This document shows, in pieces, positions 54,100-63,919 of a DNA stretch of 64,000 bases (position 1 is the stretch's first letter; the number at the start of each line of letters is the position of its first letter). The notes under the pieces are model-generated. The model made no database searches. It was not told where the DNA came from and worked only from the letters and a program-made list of their open reading frames with translations. Location: contig NZ_JAIFYA010000002.1 in assembly GCF_019688735.1 (NCBI RefSeq), positions 186,001-250,000 of the forward strand. Reading direction: 5' to 3'. This stretch comes from Thermosulfurimonas sp. F29. Its GTDB lineage: Bacteria > Desulfobacterota > Thermodesulfobacteria > Thermodesulfobacteriales > Thermodesulfobacteriaceae. The position numbers and the translations under genes were made by a program.

Positions 54100-55329
54100 A
54101 TGGCACCCACGGTGGAGATTCGCAGTCGTCAGATCGGCCATCCGGAGTGGGAGGAGCCCTTTGTGGTGAACATGGGGCCCCAGCATCCCTCCACCCACGG
54201 GGTGCTCCGGCTCTACCTCGAGCTTGACGGAGAGAACATCGTCCGCTGTGATCCGCGGATCGGTTATCTCCACCGGGGACTTGAGAAACTTTCCGAAAAT
54301 CTCACCTACAGTCAGGCCCTGGTTCTCACCGATCGGCTGGACTACATCTCCTCCGCGGCCAACAACACGGGATACTGTCTGGCGGTGGAAAAGCTTCTGG
54401 GGCTTTCCGTTCCCCGTCGGGCCAGGTTGCTTCGCACCATCGTCTGTGAAATGGCCCGTATTTCCAGTCACCTTTTGTGGCTGGCCACTCACGCGCTGGA
54501 CATCGGGGCCATGACGGTCTTCCTTTACTGTTTCCGCGACCGTGAGTGGTTGCTGGACATCTACGAGAAGATCTGCGGGGCCAGGCTCACGGTTAGTTAC
54601 ACCCGTATCGGGGGCGTGCGCCTGGACTTTACCTCGGAGATCGTGGACGAGCTCTATCGCTTTACCGAGGAATTCCCCGGTCGCATCACCGATTACGAGA
54701 CCCTGATTGATGTGAACCGGATCTGGCTCAAGCGCACCAGGGGCATTGCGGTGGTGCCTCCGGAAAAGGCCCTGAATCTGGGGCTTACCGGTCCCTCCCT
54801 TCGGGGGTCCGGGGTGCCCTACGATGTGCGCAAGTTCCGTCCTTACGATGCCTACGACGAGGTGGAATTCGAGGTTCCGGTGGGGAAGGTGGGCGACACC
54901 TACGATCGGTACCGGGTGCGCATGGAGGAGTTGCGTCAGGCCAACCGGATCATTCGGCAGTGTCTGGACAAACTTCCGGAGACCGATGGGGAGCCGGTGG
55001 TGGCCGAGGGCGCACCGGATCTTCTGATGCCCGAGAAGAAGAAGGTTCCGCAGGCGGCTCCTCATCCCAAGAAAGGGTTTCTGGTCAAGGGGGCCGAGGT
55101 GCCGGTGGTGCCGGAGGGGGAGGTGTATGTTTCCATAGAGGCCCCCAAGGGGGAGCTCGGCTACTACATCGTGAGCGACGGGTCGGGGAGACCCTGGCGG
55201 GTGCGGGTGCGGGCGCCTTCTTTCGTACACATTTCGGCCATTCCCGAACTGGTAAAGGGGCACATGGTGGCGGACATTATCGCGGTGATCGGAACCCTGG
55301 ATGTGGTGCTCGGGGAATGCGATCGATAG
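54100..55329 (+). CDS. nuoD: NADH-quinone oxidoreductase subunit D
   Basis: 409 residues, the 49-kDa quinone-site subunit: [15 protein letters not shown] at the start (quinone His), [17 protein letters not shown] and [19 protein letters not shown]. One stretch (about residues 305-340, [17 protein letters not shown]) is Lys/Pro-rich and replaces the SMEALIHHFK-type segment usually found before the GEVY motif. This is an oddity but not a loss of the active site. Confidence 0.95.
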   Translation: MAPTVEIRSRQIGHPEWEEPFVVNMGPQHPSTHGVLRLYLELDGENIVRCDPRIGYLHRGLEKLSENLTYSQALVLTDRLDYISSAANNTGYCLAVEKLLGLSVPRRARLLRTIVCEMARISSHLLWLATHALDIGAMTVFLYCFRDREWLLDIYEKICGARLTVSYTRIGGVRLDFTSEIVDELYRFTEEFPGRITDYETLIDVNRIWLKRTRGIAVVPPEKALNLGLTGPSLRGSGVPYDVRKFRPYDAYDEVEFEVPVGKVGDTYDRYRVRMEELRQANRIIRQCLDKLPETDGEPVVAEGAPDLLMPEKKKVPQAAPHPKKGFLVKGAEVPVVPEGEVYVSIEAPKGELGYYIVSDGSGRPWRVRVRAPSFVHISAIPELVKGHMVADIIAVIGTLDVVLGECDR

Positions 55330-55341
55330 GGGAGGTAGGGG

Positions 55342-56331
55342 ATGGGGGAGATCCTTAAGGCTATACTTCCGGGTCTGATCCTGGTGGTCGAGGCGCTGAT
55401 ACTTCTCGTGGTGGCGCTCCTCCATGTGGCCTACACCACCTATGCGGAGAGAAAGGTCATCGGGCGCATGCAGCAGCGTCTCGGTCCCAACCGGGTGGGT
55501 CCCCGGGGACTTCTTCAGCCCATCGCCGATGTCTTGAAGCTTCTCACCAAGGAGGACATCGTACCCCAGGGGGCCACAAAAAGCCTCTTTTACCTGGCCC
55601 CCTTTATTTCTCTGGTGGCAGGGGCCACCAGTCTGGCGGTGATTCCGGTCTGGCAGAAGTTCGTTCTGGCCAATGTGAATGTGGGGCTCCTGGTGATTCT
55701 GGCCCTGAGCTCACTTTCCTCCTACGGGGTCATCCTTTCAGGCTGGGCCTCCAACTCCCGCTACGCCTTTCTGGGAGGGCTGCGGGCCTCAGCCCAGGTG
55801 GTCAGCTACGAGGTGGCCATGGCCCTTTCCCTGGTAGGGGTCATGCTGATGGCCGGATCCATGAACCTTTCCGACATCGTTCGGGCCCAGGTGGCCAGTC
55901 CATTCAAGATTTACGCCATTCCCCAGATCGTGGGTTTCTTCGTCTTCATGGTTTCGGCCATTGCGGAGACCAACCGGGTGCCCTTCGATCTTCCGGAGGC
56001 GGAAACGGAGCTCGTGGCGGGATACTTCGTGGAATACAGTGGAATTCGGTTCGGTCTTTTCTATCTGGCGGAGTACTTCGGGATGGTGGTGATGAGCGCC
56101 GTGGCGGTGACCTGTTTCCTCGGGGGCTGGGCCGGTCCCTTCGAGGTGCCGGGTATACCCTTTTTCTGGTTCCTGGTGAAACTTTACGCCCTTCTCTTTT
56201 TCTACATCTGGGTGCGGGCCACCCTTCCCCGTTACCGCTACGATCAGCTCATGGGGCTGGGCTGGAAGGTTTTGATTCCCCTTTCGCTTCTCAATATTCT
56301 GGTTACCGGGCTGATCAAGCTCTGGGTGTAA
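55342..56331 (+). CDS. nuoH: NADH-quinone oxidoreductase subunit H
   Basis: 329 residues with about eight membrane helices. ERKVIGRMQQRLGPNRVGP and AETNRVPFDLPEAETELVAGY are the classic NuoH motifs that line the quinone channel. Confidence 0.96.
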   Translation: MGEILKAILPGLILVVEALILLVVALLHVAYTTYAERKVIGRMQQRLGPNRVGPRGLLQPIADVLKLLTKEDIVPQGATKSLFYLAPFISLVAGATSLAVIPVWQKFVLANVNVGLLVILALSSLSSYGVILSGWASNSRYAFLGGLRASAQVVSYEVAMALSLVGVMLMAGSMNLSDIVRAQVASPFKIYAIPQIVGFFVFMVSAIAETNRVPFDLPEAETELVAGYFVEYSGIRFGLFYLAEYFGMVVMSAVAVTCFLGGWAGPFEVPGIPFFWFLVKLYALLFFYIWVRATLPRYRYDQLMGLGWKVLIPLSLLNILVTGLIKLWV

Positions 56332-56340
56332 GGAGGGGAG

Positions 56341-56877
56341 ATGAATCCGGTTCGAACCATATTTCTCACCGAGATCGCCAGGGGATTGCTTCTCACCCTG
56401 CGCAAGATGTTCTCCCGGCCGGTCACGGTGCAGTACCCCGAGGAGAAAAAGCCGGTGGCCCCGGGATTTCGCGGGCGTCACGCCCTGGTGCGGGATCCGG
56501 AGACGGGTCGGGAGCGTTGCATCGGCTGTCTTCGCTGTGCCAAGGTCTGTCCCTCGAAATGCATTTACATCGAGACCGAAAGGGATCCGGAGACCCGGCG
56601 CATGGTGGTCAAGCGTTACGATGTGGAGGTGTTGCGTTGCGTGTTCTGCGGCTATTGCCAGGAGGTCTGCCCGGTAAACGCCATCGTGCTCACCGAGTTT
56701 TACGAGTACGCGGGGTACAGCCGCGAGGATCTTTATTTCGATAAAGAGAGGCTTCTCAGGAACTGGGACGAATTCCTGGTGACCCAGAAGCGACCCTACT
56801 TCAATCCTTACTGGAAACCGCGCGGGATACCGGAGAAGATGCTTCCGGCTCCTAAGAGGAAGGCGGAGGGGGTGTAG
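56341..56877 (+). CDS. nuoI: NADH-quinone oxidoreductase subunit I
   Basis: 178 residues with two [4Fe-4S] motifs: CIGCLRCAKVCPSKC and CVFCGYCQEVCPVNA. It passes electrons from the input module to NuoB. In complexes without NuoEFG this subunit is the likely docking point for ferredoxin or another donor. Confidence 0.95.
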   Translation: MNPVRTIFLTEIARGLLLTLRKMFSRPVTVQYPEEKKPVAPGFRGRHALVRDPETGRERCIGCLRCAKVCPSKCIYIETERDPETRRMVVKRYDVEVLRCVFCGYCQEVCPVNAIVLTEFYEYAGYSREDLYFDKERLLRNWDEFLVTQKRPYFNPYWKPRGIPEKMLPAPKRKAEGV

Positions 56878-56880
56878 GGT

Positions 56881-57399
56881 ATGGAGAAGGCACTTTTTGC
56901 CTATCTGGTGCTGGCCATTCTGGGAACTTCCCTTCTGGTGGTTACCTCCAGGAATGCGGTAAAGGCGGTGCTCTGGGCCCTGGTTATGTTTTTACACCAG
57001 GCCGTGCTTTTTCTCACCCTTCAGGCCGAGTTTCTGGCGGCCATTCAGGTCCTGGTCTATGCGGGAGCGGTGCTGGTGCTCTTTCTCTTCGTGGTTTACA
57101 TGATCAACCTTCGGGAGGAGGTACGATTTCCCCGTTTTGTGGGGACTTCGCCGTGGGCCTTCCTGGTGGTGTTTTTCCTTCTGGTTCTCTCCGGAGCGGC
57201 GCTTTCCGGGTTCAGGGTGGCTTCCTCTAAGGGAATTCTTACCCCGGCGGCGCTTCTTTCTCGGGGGCATGTGCGTATTCTGGGAGAACACCTTTTCAGG
57301 GAATACATTCTGGCCTTTGAGGTGGCCGGAGTGCTGCTTCTGGTGGCGGTCCTGGGAGCCGTGGTGCTGGTAAGGCGTCTCAGGGAGGTGGAGAGATGA
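56881..57399 (+). CDS. nuoJ: NADH-quinone oxidoreductase subunit J
   Basis: 172 residues with five membrane helices. VLWALVMFLHQAVLFLTLQA and FLAAIQVLVYAGAVLVLFLF are the conserved TM2-TM3 region. Overlaps nuoK by 4 bp. Confidence 0.94.
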   Translation: MEKALFAYLVLAILGTSLLVVTSRNAVKAVLWALVMFLHQAVLFLTLQAEFLAAIQVLVYAGAVLVLFLFVVYMINLREEVRFPRFVGTSPWAFLVVFFLLVLSGAALSGFRVASSKGILTPAALLSRGHVRILGEHLFREYILAFEVAGVLLLVAVLGAVVLVRRLREVER

Positions 57400-57698
57400 T
57401 TCCCCTTCAGTGGTATCTTTACCTGGCTCTGGCGCTTTTTGGGGTGGGGCTTTTCGGTTTTGTGGCGCGCCGGAATGTGATCATCATGCTCCTTTCCATA
57501 GAGATCATGCTCAATGCGGCCAATGTGGCCCTTGCCGCTTTCGGCACGGCCATGCAGGATGTGGCCGGGCATATCGTAGTATTTTTCGTGATTGCCGTGG
57601 CCGCGGCGGAGGCGGCCATAGGGCTTTCCCTGGTGGTGCTCCTTTACAAGAGGTTCCGTGAGGTGCACATGGACGAAGTAAAGATGCTCAAGGGGTAG
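57396..57698 (+). CDS. nuoK: NADH-quinone oxidoreductase subunit K
   Basis: 100 residues, three helices. LLSIEIMLNAANVALAAFG and VIAVAAAEAAIGLSLVVLLY include the two Glu residues in membrane helices that are essential for proton pumping in NuoK. Confidence 0.96.
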   Translation: MIPLQWYLYLALALFGVGLFGFVARRNVIIMLLSIEIMLNAANVALAAFGTAMQDVAGHIVVFFVIAVAAAEAAIGLSLVVLLYKRFREVHMDEVKMLKG

Positions 57699-57702
57699 GG
57701 CC

Positions 57703-59694
57703 ATGCATGCCGAGACCGCAAAATACGCAAGCGACGCACTCCATTATGTAGTCTGGATTCCCGGTCTTCCGCTTCTGGCTTCGGTGATCACCCTTATTTT
57801 CGGCAGGCGTTACATTCGGGACAAGGCCCACTGGCTTCCCTGTGCGGCGGTCTTCGGGTCCTTTCTCCTTTCCCTGAAGGTGCTGTGGGAGGTCATCCAC
57901 GGCACCTGGGCCAATTTCGATCTCTTTACCTGGCTGGCCGCCTCCGGAATTAAGGTGGGGGTGGGGTTTCAGATCGATCCCCTTTCGGCCATGATGCTGG
58001 CCATGGTCTGTTCCCTTTCCTTCCTCATTCATGTGTACTCCATCGGCTACATGGCCGACGATCCCGGCTATTATCGGTTCTTTTCCTACATCTCTCTTTT
58101 CACCTTCTCCATGCTCATGCTGGTTTCGGCCAACAACTTCCTGCAACTCTACTTCGGCTGGGAGGCGGTGGGGCTCTGTTCCTATCTTCTCATCGGTTTC
58201 TGGTACGAGAAGAAGAGCGCGGCGGATGCGGCCAAAAAGGCCTTTATCGTGAACCGTTTCGGGGATTTCGGATTTGCCCTGGGGGTGTTCCTGGTCTTCG
58301 TGTTCTTCGGGAGTCTCTACTATCAGGATGTTTTTACCCGGGTGCACGACATTGCCGGACGGCACCTGAACCTCCTGGGGCACGAGGTAGCCGTCCCCAC
58401 CCTGATAGCCCTTCTCCTTTTCTGCGGGGCTCTGGGCAAGAGCGCTCAGTTTCCGCTGCATGTGTGGTTGCCGGATGCCATGGAGGGTCCCACTCCGGTT
58501 TCGGCCCTGATTCACGCTGCCACCATGGTGACCGCCGGGGTCTTCATGGTGGCACGGTGTCACGCCATTTTTGAGCTCTCGCCGGTGGCCATGGCCGTGG
58601 TGGCGCTTGCGGGAACCATAACCTGTTTCATGGCCGCCACCATCGCCCCCACGCAGTTCGACATAAAACGGGTAATCGCCTATTCCACCCTCTCCCAGCT
58701 GGGCTACATGTTCATGGCCTGCGGGGTGGGGGCCTTTGCCGCGGGTATGTTTCACCTCTTCACCCACGCTTACTTTAAGGCGCTGCTCTTTCTGGGGGCC
58801 GGAAGCGTGATTCACGCCATGCACCACGCTCCGGATCCCAACGACATGCGTTACATGGGAGGGCTTCGGAGGTACATGCCCGCCACCTACTGGACCTTTC
58901 TCATCGCCTCGCTTTCCATCTCCGGAGTACCGGGCCTGGCCGGATTCTTCAGTAAGGACGAGATTCTGGCCTCGGCCTTCTTTTCCGTGTATCCCTGGGG
59001 GCGGTGGGTGTGGGCGGTGGGCACCTTTGTGGCGGCCCTTACGGCCTTTTACTCCTTCCGGGTGGTCTTCATGGCCTTTCACGGAGAGTTCCGCGGGCGC
59101 GAAGTGCTCCACGGAAAGGAGCCCCACGAGTCTCCCAAGGTTATGACCGTTCCGCTGATGCTCATTGCCATCGGAGCCGTGGCCGCGGGCTGGGTGGGTA
59201 TTCCCGAGGTCCTGGGAGGAAGCAATCACTTCGCGCATTTTATGGCTCCGGTGCTCGGACATCCGGAATTTCGGGTGCCCGCCGGGTTTGAGCATTCGGA
59301 AAAGGCCCTGGAGTTCGCTCTCATGGGCGTATCCACCCTGGCCGGCCTTTTGGGGATTGCCCTGGCCTGGCTGGTTTACATCCGCCGTCCCTCGCTTCAG
59401 CAGCTGGTACCTCAGAAGTTGCCGCTTTTCTACCGTTATCTCTATCGGAAGTGGTACTGGGATGAGATCTATCTCTACACCATCGTAAAACCCACCCTCT
59501 GGGTTTCCCGGACCTTTGTGGGGCTTATCGTGGATACCTTCGTCATCGAGGGGACCGTGAACGGGGTTCCGGAGGCGGTACGGCTCGGTGGTAGCGGGCT
59601 CAGGCGTTTCCAGTCGGGGGTGGTACAGTACTATGCCCTGATCATGGCCTGCGGTGCTCTGGCCCTATTCGTGTTGCTACACTATTACTTTTAG
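57703..59694 (+). CDS. nuoL: NADH-quinone oxidoreductase subunit L
   Basis: 663 residues, an antiporter-like proton-pumping subunit: FGWEAVGLCSYLLIGFWYEK, KSAQFPLHVWLPDAMEGPTP and TMVTAGVFMVARCHAIFE. The C-terminal amphipathic lateral helix and last TM (AALALFVLLHYYF type) are present, so it is full length. Confidence 0.96.
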   Translation: MHAETAKYASDALHYVVWIPGLPLLASVITLIFGRRYIRDKAHWLPCAAVFGSFLLSLKVLWEVIHGTWANFDLFTWLAASGIKVGVGFQIDPLSAMMLAMVCSLSFLIHVYSIGYMADDPGYYRFFSYISLFTFSMLMLVSANNFLQLYFGWEAVGLCSYLLIGFWYEKKSAADAAKKAFIVNRFGDFGFALGVFLVFVFFGSLYYQDVFTRVHDIAGRHLNLLGHEVAVPTLIALLLFCGALGKSAQFPLHVWLPDAMEGPTPVSALIHAATMVTAGVFMVARCHAIFELSPVAMAVVALAGTITCFMAATIAPTQFDIKRVIAYSTLSQLGYMFMACGVGAFAAGMFHLFTHAYFKALLFLGAGSVIHAMHHAPDPNDMRYMGGLRRYMPATYWTFLIASLSISGVPGLAGFFSKDEILASAFFSVYPWGRWVWAVGTFVAALTAFYSFRVVFMAFHGEFRGREVLHGKEPHESPKVMTVPLMLIAIGAVAAGWVGIPEVLGGSNHFAHFMAPVLGHPEFRVPAGFEHSEKALEFALMGVSTLAGLLGIALAWLVYIRRPSLQQLVPQKLPLFYRYLYRKWYWDEIYLYTIVKPTLWVSRTFVGLIVDTFVIEGTVNGVPEAVRLGGSGLRRFQSGVVQYYALIMACGALALFVLLHYYF

Positions 59695-59707
59695 GCGGGG
59701 TTAGCCT

Positions 59708-61249
59708 ATGATGGATCTTAAGATGGCGGAATTTCCCTTGCTTTCACTGATCATCTGGCTTCCGGTGGCGGGTGCGGCCCTGCTCTTCGTGGTGCCCCGC
59801 AGGGCGGAGGGGCTTATCAAGGCCCTGGCCCTGGTGGTGGCACTGGCGGACTTTGCGGTTAGTCTCCCTCTGTGGTTCTCCTTCGACAGGGGTTTTTCGG
59901 GTTTCCAGTTCGTGGAAAAGCATCCGTGGATAAAGGCCCTGGGGGTGCAGTACTTCCTGGGGGTGGACGGTATAAGTCTTCTCTTCATCCTCCTTTCCGC
60001 CCTTATCACCATCCTCTGTATTCTTATCTCGTGGGAATCCATCACGGAGAAGGTCAAGGAGTTTTACATCGCGCTTCTTCTCACCTCGGCGGCCATGATC
60101 GGGGTCTTCTGTGCGCTGGATCTCTTCCTCTTCTACATCTTCTGGGAGGCCATGCTCATTCCCATGTATCTCATCATTGGTATCTGGGGAGGTCCGCGGA
60201 GGCTCTACGCCACCATTAAGTTCTTCCTCTATACGCTGGTGGGCTCGGTTTTGATGCTCATCGGTATTATCGTGATTTACTTTAAGGCCGGGACCTTTGA
60301 GATCCCCTCTCTCATGCGGATGGGCCTTCCCTACGGCTTACAGATCCTTCTCTTTCTGGCCTTTATGGCGGCCTTTGCGGTCAAGGTGCCCATGTGGCCG
60401 GTGCACACCTGGCTTCCCGACGCCCACACCGAGGCCCCCACGGCCGGTTCGGTGATCCTGGCCGGAATTCTCATCAAGATGGGGGCGTACGGATTCCTGC
60501 GCTTCTCCCTGTCCTTTTTCCCCAAGGCCACCCTGGCCCTGGCGGTACCCATGCTGGTTCTTTCCATCGTGGCCATCATCTACGGGGCGCTGGCCTGTCT
60601 GGCTCAGAGTGATCTCAAACGGCTCATCGCCTATAGCTCCGTAAGTCACATGGGGTTCGTCACCCTGGGGATCTTTTCTCTCACCGCCAACGGGATGGAA
60701 GGGGCCATCCTCCAGATGGTCAACCACGGGGTGGTCACCGGGGCGCTCTTTATGTGCGTGGGGATCGTTTACGACCGTACGCACAGCCGGGAGATCTCCC
60801 ATTATGGAGGCCTGGCCACGGTCATGCCGGTTTATGCGGCCTTCTTCCTGGTCTTCACCATGGCCTCCATCGGTCTTCCTGGGACCAACGGGTTCATAGG
60901 CGAGTTTCTCATCCTGCTGGGCACCTTCCAGGCCAAGAAGTGGGCGGCGGCTTTTGCCGCCACCGGGGTGATCCTGGGCGCCTGCTACATGCTCTGGCTC
61001 TATCAGCGGGTCTTCTGCCAGAAGATAAACCCGACCATAGCCGGACTTCCGGACATGAAGTTGCGCGAGACGGTGGCTCTCCTCCCCATGCTCATTCTGG
61101 TCCTCTGGATCGGGATCTATCCCAAGCCGTTTCTTTCCTTCATGCATGTTTCGGTGAACGGTCTGCTTACCCATGTGCATTCAGCCGGTCCGGTACTCTC
61201 TTTAAGCCAGCTCATAAAGGAGGGGCTCCATGCCGTTTTCGCTGGTTAA
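59708..61249 (+). CDS. nuoM: NADH-quinone oxidoreductase subunit M
   Basis: 513 residues, antiporter-like. FFYIFWEAMLIPMYLIIGIW-type segment and VPMWPVHTWLPDAHTEAPTA are typical. A second ATG directly follows the first at 59711. Overlaps nuoN by 20 bp. Confidence 0.96.
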   Translation: MMDLKMAEFPLLSLIIWLPVAGAALLFVVPRRAEGLIKALALVVALADFAVSLPLWFSFDRGFSGFQFVEKHPWIKALGVQYFLGVDGISLLFILLSALITILCILISWESITEKVKEFYIALLLTSAAMIGVFCALDLFLFYIFWEAMLIPMYLIIGIWGGPRRLYATIKFFLYTLVGSVLMLIGIIVIYFKAGTFEIPSLMRMGLPYGLQILLFLAFMAAFAVKVPMWPVHTWLPDAHTEAPTAGSVILAGILIKMGAYGFLRFSLSFFPKATLALAVPMLVLSIVAIIYGALACLAQSDLKRLIAYSSVSHMGFVTLGIFSLTANGMEGAILQMVNHGVVTGALFMCVGIVYDRTHSREISHYGGLATVMPVYAAFFLVFTMASIGLPGTNGFIGEFLILLGTFQAKKWAAAFAATGVILGACYMLWLYQRVFCQKINPTIAGLPDMKLRETVALLPMLILVLWIGIYPKPFLSFMHVSVNGLLTHVHSAGPVLSLSQLIKEGLHAVFAG

Positions 61250-62645
61250 TCTCAAGGCTGTATCGCCCGAGATATTTCTCATCGTGGTGGCTTCGTTTAT
61301 GGTTCTTTTCGATCGGGCGGTTCGGGCCAAGGCCTTTTTCTTCTGGCTGGCCCTGGTGGGGACGGTGCTGGCCTGGTGGCTGTGCCGGGAGAGCCTCGGA
61401 GGGGCCTTTGCCTCCAGTTATGTGGCCGACCACTACGGGTTCTTCCTGAAGACCGTATTTCTCCTGAGTCTTTTCCTTTCTATTCTGATTTCTCCGGTTT
61501 ACGCGGAAAGAGAAGGGTTTCATTTCGGGGAATATTACGGGCTCCTTTACTTTGCGGTGTGCGGAATGATGTTCATGGCCTCGGGAACGGATCTTCTGGT
61601 CATTTATCTGGGACTCGAGCTGATGAGTCTTTCCATCTATGTGCTGGTGGCCATGGGATTTCGTGATCCCCGGAGTCTGGAGGGGGCGCTCAAGTATTTC
61701 CTTCTGGGGTCGCTAGCCTCGGCCTTTCTGGTTATGGGGTTGGCCCTTATTTACGGTCTTTCCGGAAGTCTCAATCTTTTTGAAATTCAAAAAGCTCTAT
61801 CCGGGATATCTTCCCGTACGGCGCTCCTTTCCGGCATTCTCTTTTTCCTGATCGCTCTCGGTTTCAAGGTGGCCATGGTGCCCTTTCACATGTGGGCTCC
61901 CGATGCCTACGAGGGGGCTCCCACGCCTATCACGGCCTTCATGTCCGTGGCGGCCAAGGCGGCCGGTTTTGCGGCCTTTGGAAGGATCTTCCTTCTCGCC
62001 TTTGCTCCCGCGCACGAGCTCTGGGTGAAGTTCCTCGTGCCTTTTGCGGTGCTCACGATGTTCGTGGGTGCGATGCTCGCGGTGGTTCAAACCAATATCA
62101 AACGCATGCTCGCTTACTCCTCCGTGGCCCACGCGGGTTACATTCTTCTGGGGCTGGTGGCCGGCACCCGTGAGGGGCTTTCCGCGGTCCTTCTTTACCT
62201 GTTTATCTACGCCTTTATGAACATCGGGGCCTTCGGTATGGTGACCCTGCTTCAGCGGGAGGCGGGGATAGGGGAGAACATTTTCGATTATCAGGGTCTG
62301 GCCAAGCTGTCCCCGCTTCCGGCCTTTTTCATGTTGCTTTTCATGTTTTCTCTGGCCGGAATTCCGCCCACCGCCGGATTTATCGGAAAATTTTATGTGT
62401 TCCGGGCGGCGGTGCACGCCGGATATCCGGTGCTGGCGGTGCTGGCGGTGCTGGCGAGCACCATAGCCGCCTATCCCTATCTTAGGATCGTCATGCTCAT
62501 GTACATGAAGGAACCGGCGGGGGAGATTCGCACTGCTTCCTCACCCTATCTCTGGGCGGCTCTGGGGCTTTCCGCCCTGGGGGTGCTTCTTATCGGAATC
62601 TATCCGGGCTCCCTTATCCATACGGTATTTTCCAGCGCCTTCTGA
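61230..62645 (+). CDS. nuoN: NADH-quinone oxidoreductase subunit N
   Basis: 471 residues, antiporter-like: YLGLELMSLSIYVLVAMG, FKVAMVPFHMWAPDAYEGAP and IKRMLAYSSVAHAGYILLGL. Last gene of the nuo operon, converging with tonB (3-bp gap). No nuoE, F or G follows. Confidence 0.95.
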   Translation: MPFSLVNLKAVSPEIFLIVVASFMVLFDRAVRAKAFFFWLALVGTVLAWWLCRESLGGAFASSYVADHYGFFLKTVFLLSLFLSILISPVYAEREGFHFGEYYGLLYFAVCGMMFMASGTDLLVIYLGLELMSLSIYVLVAMGFRDPRSLEGALKYFLLGSLASAFLVMGLALIYGLSGSLNLFEIQKALSGISSRTALLSGILFFLIALGFKVAMVPFHMWAPDAYEGAPTPITAFMSVAAKAAGFAAFGRIFLLAFAPAHELWVKFLVPFAVLTMFVGAMLAVVQTNIKRMLAYSSVAHAGYILLGLVAGTREGLSAVLLYLFIYAFMNIGAFGMVTLLQREAGIGENIFDYQGLAKLSPLPAFFMLLFMFSLAGIPPTAGFIGKFYVFRAAVHAGYPVLAVLAVLASTIAAYPYLRIVMLMYMKEPAGEIRTASSPYLWAALGLSALGVLLIGIYPGSLIHTVFSSAF

Positions 62646-62648
62646 TCA

Positions 62649-63515
62649 CTACGGGTTCAGTTCGAACCGGATGGGGATGGTGAACTTTCTGGGGAAGGGC
62701 CCCAGAGTGGGGGGCGGTGCAGGAAAGGGGGCGGCCCGGTGCACCATCCGGAGGGCCGCGCGATCCAGCACCCGATGACCCGATCCCTTTAGTATCCTCA
62801 GGTCCACCAGTTCCCCGGAGGCCCCGATGGTTACGGCCAGAATAACCCGTCCCTCATATCCCCGGATCCGGGCCAGTCGCGGGTAATAGCGGTGTGAGGC
62901 GATGCGGGCCAGAAGCAGGCTCACATAAGAGGTCTCCGCCTGCTCATCGAGGGAGGAACCCGGACGGGCACTTCTCTCCGGAGAGGCCGGGCCGGTTTGA
63001 GATGTGCGGTGTGTCGGGGGTGAAGGGCCCTCCCGGGGGGAAACCCTTTCGGAAGACTTTGCGGAGGCGGGTTTTCGGGGAGAAGACCCCGACCCGGAGC
63101 GGTTCCTGGCGAGGTTTTCTGAGGTGCGGGATCGGGATCTGTTTTCGGGGGATGGCGTGCCCCCCGAGGGGGGACCCGTTTCGGGAAGAAGGGGTTTCGG
63201 CTTAAGGGAAGTTGGAGGAGAAATCGGGGGTTTTCGGCGTAGGCGGATTCTTTTCGGCGGCGAAGGGGAGCGCAGGCGATGGAGCGATTTCCGGGACTTC
63301 GGTTTCGATGAGCGATGGCGGGACCCTGAGGACGGGAGGGAAGGGGAGGGGTGAGCGTTTCCTTTCCCGGGAACAAGGAAGATTTCAAGGGAGGTGCCGG
63401 ACCTTTGCGGGGCTCGTCTTTCGGTCCGGGGAAGACCGTAAAGAATAGCCAGGTGGAGGAGAATAGAGAGTGTGAGAGCCAGAAAAAAAGAGAGACCGGG
63501 AGGAGTTTCTCTCAT
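62649..63515 (-). CDS. tonB: TonB-family energy transducer
   Basis: 288 residues. An N-terminal membrane anchor (LSFFLALTLSILLHLAILYG with the conserved Ser/His pattern) is followed by a very long Pro/Ser/Arg-rich periplasmic linker (about residues 50-195) and the C-terminal TonB domain (YYPRLARIRGYEGRVILAVT and LDRAALRMVHRAAPFP). It transmits the proton-motive force to outer-membrane receptors. The linker is strongly basic, unlike the usual Pro-Glu/Pro-Lys one. Starts in the last codon of exbD. Confidence 0.9.
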   Translation of the reverse strand: MRETPPGLSFFLALTLSILLHLAILYGLPRTERRAPQRSGTSLEIFLVPGKGNAHPSPSLPSSGSRHRSSKPKSRKSLHRLRSPSPPKRIRLRRKPPISPPTSLKPKPLLPETGPPSGGTPSPENRSRSRTSENLARNRSGSGSSPRKPASAKSSERVSPREGPSPPTHRTSQTGPASPERSARPGSSLDEQAETSYVSLLLARIASHRYYPRLARIRGYEGRVILAVTIGASGELVDLRILKGSGHRVLDRAALRMVHRAAPFPAPPPTLGPFPRKFTIPIRFELNP

Positions 63516-63919
63516 GGTTTGGGCCGGGATCTTACGGCCAGGGCCACTCCTCTGGCTCCGGCTCTGCGGGCCACCTCCATGACCGAGACCACCGCCTGGA
63601 GGGGGGCGCGGCGATCGGCCCTAATGAGAACCGAGCGTGTCTTACCGCTAGCGATTTTCCGGTTCAGGAGATGCTCCAGACCTTCCGTGGAAAGAGGCCG
63701 GCCCTCGAAGAAGATTCCTCCCCTTCGATCCACCTCCACCACTATGGGCCCGGTAACCGGAGCGGAGGTCCCGGCCTCGGGAAGTTCGAGTTTTAGACCC
63801 GTGCGGGAGACGAAGCTCGAGGTGAGGAGAAAGTAGATCAGGAGGAGGAAGACCACATCGATAAGGGCGGCCAGGGGCACGACTACCCGGGGACGGGATC
63901 TGTATCCGAGCTTAAGCAT
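63512..63919 (-). CDS. exbD: Biopolymer transport protein ExbD/TolR
   Basis: 135 residues. One membrane helix with the proton-carrying Asp (VVPLAALIDVVFLLLIYFLL) and a periplasmic domain (KLELPEAGTSAPV...VLIRADRRAPLQAVV). Forms the motor with ExbB and drives TonB. Start overlaps the end of exbB by 8 bp. Confidence 0.93.
   Translation of the reverse strand: MLKLGYRSRPRVVVPLAALIDVVFLLLIYFLLTSSFVSRTGLKLELPEAGTSAPVTGPIVVEVDRRGGIFFEGRPLSTEGLEHLLNRKIASGKTRSVLIRADRRAPLQAVVSVMEVARRAGARGVALAVRSRPKP

Noticed and set aside
57688-59295. Long antisense open frame opposite nuoL
   Set aside because: It mirrors a strongly conserved gene in a GC-rich genome and has no family features; the same holds for the other long antisense frames over nuo, nif, cysS and fbp.
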